Positions 1 through 5,366 of a stretch of DNA of 7,160 nucleotides are shown in pieces. This stretch comes from an uncultured Acidimicrobiales bacterium (GTDB lineage Bacteria; Actinomycetota; Acidimicrobiia; Acidimicrobiales; UBA10347): positions 1-7,160 of the forward strand of contig CALDGN010000175.1 of NCBI GenBank assembly GCA_937942965.1, read 5' to 3'. Position numbers and translations under genes: made by a program. The notes beneath the pieces are model-generated. The model had not been told where the DNA came from, did no database searches, and saw only the letters and a list, made by a program, of their open reading frames with translations. Each line of letters starts with the position of its first letter. Position 1 is the stretch's first letter.

Positions 1-446
1 CCGCAGAGCACATCGGCGACGATGACTTGCCCTGGGTGTCGAGTCGTTCGAGTGGCGTCGAAACGAAGCTATTCGTCGCCAAGGTCAGCGAGGGTCTCTG
101 GATTCTGCGGAACCGGTTCGCACCGGGCGTCGAGCTTCAACCCCACAAGCACACCGGGCAGGTCTACGCCTTCACGACCTCGGGCGCCTGGGGCTATCGC
201 GAAAGCGAATACATGAACACGAACGGCTCGTTCCTGTACGAACCAGCAGGATCGATCCACACCCTCTACACGCCCGAGGACAACACCGAAGTCACCGACG
301 TGTTCTTCGCCATCTATGGCGCCAACTTGAACATGGATCCCGATGGCTCGATCGAGTCGGTAACCGACGCCGAATCGGTGCTCGGGTACTACCTCCATGA
401 GTGCGCCAAGCTCGGCGTCGAGAACCCGCCGGTACTGACTGACTGA
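1..446 (+). CDS. Cupin-fold dioxygenase-like protein, 2,4'-dihydroxyacetophenone dioxygenase (DAD) family; 5' end missing
   Basis: The frame is open to the window edge (first full codon at base 3) and ends at a TGA at 444-446, giving about 147 visible residues. It begins AEHIGDDDLPWV, which fits the early part of DAD-like cupins, so probably only a few tens of residues are missing. Cupin motif 1 is seen as PHKHTGQVYAF, with His codons at 144-146 and 150-152. Candidate Glu ligands follow at 201-203 and 207-209 (WGYRESEY). Motif 2 is YEPAGSIHTLY, with the third His at 258-260. These residues fit a mononuclear metal site. Characterised DAD enzymes use non-haem iron and O2 to cleave the C-C bond of a hydroxyacetophenone, but many family members have no known substrate, so the reaction here is inferred. 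It is probably cytoplasmic. The CoA-transferase gene starts 16 bases downstream, which suggests co-transcription. TTG at 27 and the out-of-frame ATG at 22 were not taken as starts because the family match continues upstream of both. Confidence 0.85.
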   Translation, partial: AEHIGDDDLPWVSSRSSGVETKLFVAKVSEGLWILRNRFAPGVELQPHKHTGQVYAFTTSGAWGYRESEYMNTNGSFLYEPAGSIHTLYTPEDNTEVTDVFFAIYGANLNMDPDGSIESVTDAESVLGYYLHECAKLGVENPPVLTD

Positions 447-462
447 TCGCCGAGGCCCGCTC

Positions 463-2808
463 ATGCAGTCGCTTGCTGGAGTTCGCATAGTCGAGGTCGC
501 CGAGATGGTCGGCGGCCCCTACGCGACCAAGTTGCTGGCCGACCTCGGGGCCGAGGTCATCAAGGTCGAGCCACCTACCGGTGATCGATCGCGCCACGTC
601 GGGCCCTTCCCGGCCGGAGCCGAGGGTGACCGCGAGCAGAGCGGTCTCTTCCTCGGACTGAATACGAACAAGCGGAGCGTCGTGCTCGATCTCGACGACT
701 CGGCCGGACGGGCACGTCTCGCCGAGCTCGTCGCCGAAGCCGACATCGTCGTCCACGACCTGCGAGCCGCTCGGGCCGCCGAGGTCGGGCTCGACGGCGA
801 TGAGTTGCTGGTCCGCCACCCAGGGCTCGTCGTCACGGCCATCACTCCGTTCGGGCTCACCGGTCCCCAAGCCGACTGGGCTGGCGATGAACTTGCCGTC
901 GTGCATGGCGGGGGTTGGGGATTTCTGATTCCGGGCGACGACCCCGACCCCACGCGACCGCCGCTCACCGTGCCCGGCTGGTTCGCCCACTGCCATGCCG
1001 GGATGGCCGCTGCGCTCGCCACGCTGGGGGCGGCCCACAAAGCTACGACGACCGGTGTCGGCGAGTTCATCGACCACTCGGTGCTCGCCACCGTGTCGGC
1101 CATGCTCGAAGCGTCGTTCATCGCCTGGAGCTACGCCGGCAACATCGCCAAGCGAAACGACGGCCGAATCCTTACCCCGTGGCGCATCTTGCGCTGCTCC
1201 GATGGGCTCATCTTCCTGGTCACGGTCGAGCAGGATCAGTGGGAACGCCTGGTCGAGATGATGGGTACGCCCGAGTGGGCGACGATGGGCATCTTCGACA
1301 CGATCGAGGACCGAGCCGCGAACCAAGACGTGCTCAACATGTACCTCGAGGAGTGGACCTCGCAGCACACCGTCGATGAGCTCTGGCACGCGGGCCAGGA
1401 CCGTCGCATCTGCTTCGCCCCCGTGTTCACGATGCCCGACCTGGCCCGCCAGCCGCACCTGCGCGAACGAGGGTTCTTCCACACGATCGAGCACCCAGTC
1501 GCAGGTGAACTCGAACACCTCGGCGCCCCATACCTGATGGAGCCAGCGTCGTGGGCGCTACGCACGGGCGCTCCACTGCTCGGCGCCGACAACGACGCGA
1601 CGTTCACGCAACGCTCGTCCGAGCGACCGTCACCCGACCTCGACGCGCTCGCCACCAAGCCGCTCGCCGGCGTTCGGGTCATCGACTTCTCGTGGGTCTG
1701 GGCGGGCCCGTACTGCACGATGCACCTGGCGTACCTGGGCGCCGACGTGATCAAGATCGAGTCGAGCACGCGGCCTGGCCTTGGGCGCCGATTGCCGATC
1801 CACCCGCAAGGTATGGAGCCCACACTCAACACGTGTGGCTACTTCAATCAATGGGATCAGGGGAAGCGCAGCGTCGAGCTCGACCTCACCGACCCGTCAT
1901 CGATCGAGACCGTGCTCGCCCTCGTCGCCGACGCTGATGTCGTGGTCGACAACTATGCGACCGGCGTGATGGAGCGCCTCGGGCTGGGCGACGACGTGCT
2001 TCGTGCCGCGAATCCCGACATCATCCTCGCCTCGGTCACCGGCTACGGGCACACCGGCCCGCACCGCGAGTACATGGGTTACGGACCGACGACCTGCCCG
2101 CTCTCCGGCATCGCAGCGATGACGGGGCACCCAGGCGAGGCACCGATGGAAGCCGGACTCTCGGTCGGCGACCCTGCTGCTGGATTGACGGCCGCATTCG
2201 CGATCGTCGCTTCGCTGTTCGGCAACCAAGTCGATGGAACTCAGAGCACCCGGATCGACGTGTCGCTCTGGGAGTCGACCGCGGTCAACGGCATCCATGC
2301 CTGGATGGCCCACGCCCTCGGCCACGAACCGGACGGTCCGCAAGGAAGCCGCAGCTTCGCCGCCTCACCGCATGGGGTCTTCCGTGCCGCGGGCGACGAC
2401 GATTGGGTCAGCATCGCCTGCCTCGATGACCAGCAATGGAAGTCGTTCGCCGCAATCCTCGGCATCGACGACGACAGGTTCACCACCCTGGCCGGTCGCA
2501 AGGCGAACGAAGTCGAACTCGAGGCCATCGTCAGCGGGTGGACCGCCGCTCGTGAACGGTGGGCCATCACCGAAGAGCTCCAAGCCGCCGGCATCGCCGC
2601 CTACCCCTCGCTGCGCTGCGACGAGCTCGAGGCCAACCCGCAGCATGTCGCCCGGGACTTCTGGGAGCGCTTCGATCACCCCGAGGTCGGCCAGCGGACC
2701 CACAGCGGCGTGCCGTGGCGCACCCGCAACTGGCCCAACGGCGTCGCCCGCCGCGCTCCCCTCATCGGCGAGCACACCGCCGAAGTCCTAGCCGTCAGCG
2801 ACGTCTGA
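463..2808 (+). CDS. Tandem-domain CaiB/BaiF (type III) CoA-transferase, 781 aa
   Basis: Type III CoA-transferases move CoA between organic acids through an acyl-enzyme intermediate on a conserved Asp. Usual members have about 400 residues; this protein holds two full copies. Domain 1 (about 1-390) opens with LAGVRIVEVAEMVGGPYATK and GAEVIKVEPP, and closes with the typical APVFTMPDLARQPHLRERGFF segment. Domain 2 (about 397-781) opens with LAGVRVIDFSWVWAGPYC and GADVIKIESS, and closes with AAYPSLRCDELEANPQHVARDF. In domain 2 the catalytic region reads SVGDPAAGLTAA, with Asp570 (codon 2170-2172). In domain 1 the matching stretch is WFAHCHAGMAAA, with His176 (codon 991-993) in the Asp position. 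Known double-domain relatives include the DMSP enzyme DddD, and a catalytic Asp confined to the second half fits that pattern, but the substrate here cannot be named. The ATG at 463 has a weak GAGG (452-455) in front. The 3' end overlaps the convergent MFS gene by 14 bases. It is probably in an operon with the upstream cupin gene. Confidence 0.93.
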   Translation: MQSLAGVRIVEVAEMVGGPYATKLLADLGAEVIKVEPPTGDRSRHVGPFPAGAEGDREQSGLFLGLNTNKRSVVLDLDDSAGRARLAELVAEADIVVHDLRAARAAEVGLDGDELLVRHPGLVVTAITPFGLTGPQADWAGDELAVVHGGGWGFLIPGDDPDPTRPPLTVPGWFAHCHAGMAAALATLGAAHKATTTGVGEFIDHSVLATVSAMLEASFIAWSYAGNIAKRNDGRILTPWRILRCSDGLIFLVTVEQDQWERLVEMMGTPEWATMGIFDTIEDRAANQDVLNMYLEEWTSQHTVDELWHAGQDRRICFAPVFTMPDLARQPHLRERGFFHTIEHPVAGELEHLGAPYLMEPASWALRTGAPLLGADNDATFTQRSSERPSPDLDALATKPLAGVRVIDFSWVWAGPYCTMHLAYLGADVIKIESSTRPGLGRRLPIHPQGMEPTLNTCGYFNQWDQGKRSVELDLTDPSSIETVLALVADADVVVDNYATGVMERLGLGDDVLRAANPDIILASVTGYGHTGPHREYMGYGPTTCPLSGIAAMTGHPGEAPMEAGLSVGDPAAGLTAAFAIVASLFGNQVDGTQSTRIDVSLWESTAVNGIHAWMAHALGHEPDGPQGSRSFAASPHGVFRAAGDDDWVSIACLDDQQWKSFAAILGIDDDRFTTLAGRKANEVELEAIVSGWTAARERWAITEELQAAGIAAYPSLRCDELEANPQHVARDFWERFDHPEVGQRTHSGVPWRTRNWPNGVARRAPLIGEHTAEVLAVSDV
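2795..2808. other. Tail-to-tail overlap of convergent genes (14 bp)
   Basis: The plus-strand CoA-transferase ends at TGA 2806-2808, and the minus-strand MFS gene ends at TGA read from 2797 to 2795. The last 14 bases therefore encode the C-termini of both proteins. There is no intergenic space between the two transcription units, so any terminator for one unit must lie in the coding region of the other. Confidence 0.88.
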
Positions 2809-3970
2809 GGGAGCCGAGCACGATCACGGCGAACCCGACGATGCTCGGCAGCGTGATCACGGCGACCGCCGCGCCGACCGACAGTGACGTCGACGCGAGG
2901 GACCCGATGATGACCGGAGCGATGAGCACCATCACTCGCGAGCCTGCCGTGAGCGCGCCGAGTCCGGCGCCCTTCGCGCCCGGCATCTTGGCCGCATCGT
3001 CGTAGAGCTTCGGGAACATCGTCGAGTTGCCCAGGCCGGCCAAGCAGTAGGCCGCAAGCACGACCCAGCGGTTCGGGAAGAACGACGCTGCGGTTAGCCC
3101 GACGGCTGCGATTGCGACGAAGACGGTGAGCATGCGTTGGGAACCCCAGCGGGCCTCGATCGCGTCCCCGCTAAATCGGCCGATGGTCATGCCGGTCGTG
3201 TACGCCACGAACCCGAGCCCGGCGAAACCGGCAGTGGTGTCGAAATCGTCTTTCAGACGAAAGGCTGCCCAATCGCTCGAAATGATCTCGACCGCGATCG
3301 CAAAGGCGCCAGCGAGTGCAATAAGGACGAGGGCGGAGCGAGCTGCACCAGTGCGCCTTCCCTCGGACTCGTCGTCGACTTCCTGATCCTCTCGCAGCAA
3401 GCCGCTACCGACGAACACAAGCGCCACCGCGAGGATCCCCGTGACGACGACCAGGTGGGTTTGGAGCGACACGCCCGCCGAGGCGACCTGGGCGGCTGCG
3501 ATGCCACCGACGACCGTCCCGAGACTCCAGAGTCCGTGCAGCCGGTTCATCACCGGCGCATGACGACGAGCGCTGAGCCACGAGCCTTGCAAGTTCATGG
3601 CGACGTCGACGACGACGTCGAACGCTTGCATGACCGCAAGCGAGAGACCGAACGCAAGCAAGGTCGTCGAGAAGCCGATCGCCGGAAGCATCGAGATGAG
3701 CACGACGGCACCGACGATCAACGACCATCGGGTGCCAAATCGCTTGAGGAGCGCGGGCGCGACGAAGCCGCCGGCGACACCGACGACGGCGGCGGCCGTC
3801 ATGGTCGCGCCGAGCTCCCCAAGTGACACGTCGATCCGATCGCGGATCTCGGGCAACCGGGGCACGAACGAAGCGAACACCGCGCCGTTGATGAAGAACT
3901 GCGTAGCAACCGATGCCAGCGCCCGTCGATCCGTCGCCGTGAACTCGGCTGTCGGGAAGTCAGCGCTCAT
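2795..3970 (-). CDS. MFS transporter, YbjJ/MosC-like type, 391 aa
   Basis: This is an integral membrane protein with about 12 hydrophobic segments. Segment 1 is near ASVATQFFINGAVFASFVP and segment 12 is near VAVITLPSIVGFAVIVLG, followed by a basic GSLRRR tail. Family-like signatures are FDVVVDVAMNLQGSW after segment 4, PVMNRLHGLWSLGTVVGG entering segment 5, EIISSDWAAF at the end of segment 7, and a second-half motif-A-like loop GRFSGDAIEARWGSQRM. These resemble the YbjJ/MosC-like branch of the major facilitator superfamily, whose substrates are mostly unknown and may be sugars, small acids or efflux compounds. I chose the ATG at 3970-3968. It overlaps the stop of the upstream MFS gene (ATGA), has GAGG a few bases upstream, and starts a normal MFS N-terminus (MSADFPTAEF). 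The frame stays open to 4294, but that extension is Arg/Cys-rich and lies inside the neighbouring gene, so it is rejected. This is the last gene of the minus-strand unit. Confidence 0.9.
   Translation of the reverse strand: MSADFPTAEFTATDRRALASVATQFFINGAVFASFVPRLPEIRDRIDVSLGELGATMTAAAVVGVAGGFVAPALLKRFGTRWSLIVGAVVLISMLPAIGFSTTLLAFGLSLAVMQAFDVVVDVAMNLQGSWLSARRHAPVMNRLHGLWSLGTVVGGIAAAQVASAGVSLQTHLVVVTGILAVALVFVGSGLLREDQEVDDESEGRRTGAARSALVLIALAGAFAIAVEIISSDWAAFRLKDDFDTTAGFAGLGFVAYTTGMTIGRFSGDAIEARWGSQRMLTVFVAIAAVGLTAASFFPNRWVVLAAYCLAGLGNSTMFPKLYDDAAKMPGAKGAGLGALTAGSRVMVLIAPVIIGSLASTSLSVGAAVAVITLPSIVGFAVIVLGSLRRR
2813..2849 (+). terminator. Possible hairpin just after the CoA-transferase stop
   Basis: GCCGAGCA (2813-2820) and TGCTCGGC (2842-2849) are a perfect 8-base inverted repeat with a 21-base loop. 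It begins four bases after the CoA-transferase stop codon. There is no following T-run, so it is not a canonical intrinsic terminator. High-GC actinobacteria can use hairpins without a U-tract, and this one lies inside the C-terminal coding region of the convergent MFS gene. It could be chance in GC-rich DNA. Confidence 0.25.
3967..3970 (-). other. ATGA stop/start overlap coupling the two MFS genes
   Basis: On the minus strand the bases ATGA hold the start codon of the 391-residue MFS gene (3970-3968) and the stop codon of the 448-residue MFS gene (3969-3967). Such four-base overlaps commonly couple translation of the second gene to termination on the first, and support a single transcript. 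A GAGG sits about four bases before the ATG, inside the last codons of the upstream gene. Confidence 0.85.
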
Positions 3971-5313
3971 GGAGCCTCGATCGCGGCGGCGCGAGATTCT
4001 TCGATGCGCGCCGTGGTGAGACGTGGTGCGGCGTACGCAAGCAGTGCAATTTGCAGCACGCCGCCGACGAGCCACGGGAGCCGCAGCCCGAACGCACGCG
4101 AGCTCATTGCATCGCCGACCGCAACCAACACGCCGCCGAGGATGGCACCGAACGGCATCATTCCCCACGCAAAGAACCGATACACGCTGTTGACCCGACC
4201 GAGCAGATGGTCCGGGATGATCGTCTGACGGAGCGACACGGTAATCACGTTCCAGAGCACGGCGAAGAACATCGACACGGCGAACATCGCCCACACGAAG
4301 AGCCAGTTCGATGCCAGCCCGATTGCGATCGAGGTGAACCCGCTCACCAGCAGCGTCGCCCAGAGCGATGGCCCTTGACCGAGCTTGCGGCTGACGTCAG
4401 CGGCTACCCAGCCGGCCAAGATGCCACCCGCCGCTCCCCCGGTTTCGACGAGCGCAAACTCGATCGGCTCGGTGCGCAGCACCTCTTGAGCGAACAGAAC
4501 GAATGCCGCGCTCGTCATCGTCGCGAGTGCGTTGAGCAGGCCCAAGGTGATCGCGAGGGGCTTCAGGAGCGGGTGCTTCCAGAGCCAGCGAAGCCCTTCC
4601 GCGATCTCGGTCCGCATAGATGCTCGTTGCGTCGACGGTGCAGGCGCTTCCTGGACGTGCTTGACCCGACGCGGCAGGCGACTGATGAGAAAGGCCGACA
4701 GCGCAAAGGTGACCGCGTCGACACCGAACGGCAGCGCGAACGTGGCGACCAGGAGGGCAGCGCCGAGCGCCGGGCCGAGCAGCGTGTTCATCACTTGCTC
4801 GGTGCTCCAGAGCCGCCCGTTCGCTCGCTCGAGCTGATCCTCATCGACGAGCGACGGCATGATCGTCTGGGCCGTGTTGTCGTAGAGGACCTCGGCGACG
4901 CCGAGCAGCAGCGTCGCCACGAGCACCACCAGGTAGCCGGTGACGTTGGTGTCGAGCGCCGCCTCGATCCCGTCGAGTTCGTCGGGCCCTGGCAACCGAT
5001 CGCCGATCGCCAGCACGCTGATCGCAACCACGGCCGTCAGCACGGCGCGAGCTGTGTTGGCCAGAACCATGATGCGGCGCCGCTCAAAACGGTCGGCGAT
5101 CACACCCGCCGGAAGGCTGAACAAGAGCCACGGCAGACGCTGCGCCACGATGATCAGCGAGACGAGCAGCGGGTCACGGGTAACGGCCGAGGCGAGCCAC
5201 GGATAGGCGACGAGCCCGATGCCATCACCCAGGTTCGAGATCGTGCTGGCCGCAAAAAGTGTGCGATACGGACGACCCAGCGGACGCCGCGGATCGAGTT
5301 GTGCCTCCGCCAT
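3967..5313 (-). CDS. MFS transporter, MFS_3 / EntS-MefA-like exporter type, 448 aa
   Basis: This is an integral membrane protein with about 12 hydrophobic segments. The N-terminus is RPYRTLFAASTISNLGDGIG, typical of the MFS_3 group that contains the enterobactin exporter EntS and macrolide efflux proteins. The loop between segments 2 and 3 carries a clear MFS motif A (PAGVIADRFERRRIM). Further group-like stretches are YDNTAQTIMPSLV, DQLERANGRLWSTEQVMN and LRQTIIPDHLLGRVNSVYRF. A roughly 25-residue Asp/Glu/Gly/Pro-rich insert (GDRLPGPDELDG onward) separates segments 3 and 4. Family knowledge points to proton-driven export of small organic molecules; the cargo is unknown. The ATG at 5313-5311 follows the sulfatase stop by 53 bases and has no convincing Shine-Dalgarno sequence. 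Its stop codon is shared with the start of the downstream MFS gene. The position between a sulfatase and a second transporter suggests a role in moving the sulfatase substrate or product, which is inference. Confidence 0.92.
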   Translation of the reverse strand: MAEAQLDPRRPLGRPYRTLFAASTISNLGDGIGLVAYPWLASAVTRDPLLVSLIIVAQRLPWLLFSLPAGVIADRFERRRIMVLANTARAVLTAVVAISVLAIGDRLPGPDELDGIEAALDTNVTGYLVVLVATLLLGVAEVLYDNTAQTIMPSLVDEDQLERANGRLWSTEQVMNTLLGPALGAALLVATFALPFGVDAVTFALSAFLISRLPRRVKHVQEAPAPSTQRASMRTEIAEGLRWLWKHPLLKPLAITLGLLNALATMTSAAFVLFAQEVLRTEPIEFALVETGGAAGGILAGWVAADVSRKLGQGPSLWATLLVSGFTSIAIGLASNWLFVWAMFAVSMFFAVLWNVITVSLRQTIIPDHLLGRVNSVYRFFAWGMMPFGAILGGVLVAVGDAMSSRAFGLRLPWLVGGVLQIALLAYAAPRLTTARIEESRAAAIEAP

Positions 5314-5366
5314 CGGCGAAGTGTTGCAGCTGCAGCCCAGCGCTGCTGGTGTATTGGGCGTGCGGT
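5314..5366 (-). other. Short intergenic spacer with overlapping palindromes between sulfatase and MFS genes
   Basis: This 53-base spacer is the longest non-coding stretch in the window. It contains a perfect 10-base palindrome TGCAGCTGCA (5325-5334) and the stem CCAGC/GCTGG (5337-5341 with 5345-5349). An alternative stem GCAGC/GCTGC (5332-5336 with 5342-5346) would exclude the CCAGC/GCTGG stem. On the minus strand these lie just upstream of the MFS start. I see no convincing -10/-35 promoter and no good ribosome binding site. It could be an mRNA-processing or stability hairpin, a weak operator, or nothing. Confidence 0.3.

Noticed and set aside
292..1518. Long open minus-strand frame (408 codons) opposite the CoA-transferase
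   Set aside because: Low-complexity composition, no recognisable motif, and full overlap with a strongly supported gene.
463..2808. Assignment of the CoA-transferase as the DMSP enzyme DddD
   Set aside because: It shares the double-domain form and a C-terminal catalytic Asp, but it is somewhat shorter. No DMSP-related neighbour such as a BCCT transporter or alcohol dehydrogenase is seen, so no substrate is claimed.
2822..2865. Repeated GATCACGGCGA (2822-2832 and 2855-2865)
   Set aside because: Explained by similar codons for repeated Ala-Val-Ile stretches near the MFS C-terminus; no spacing or further copies suggest a repeat array.
3601..3620. Two copies of the palindrome CGACGTCG flanking ACGA
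   Set aside because: Explained by repeated GAC/GTC codons for the DVVVDV stretch of the MFS protein.
3137..3826. Open plus-strand frame opposite the 391-residue MFS gene
   Set aside because: Charged, Asp/Arg/Glu-rich shadow translation; the opposite strand has clear MFS membrane segments and motifs.
3971..4294. N-terminal extension of the 391-residue MFS gene
   Set aside because: The extra residues are Arg/Cys/His-rich, unlike any MFS N-terminus, and would overlap the upstream MFS gene by over 300 bases. The ATGA start is far more likely.
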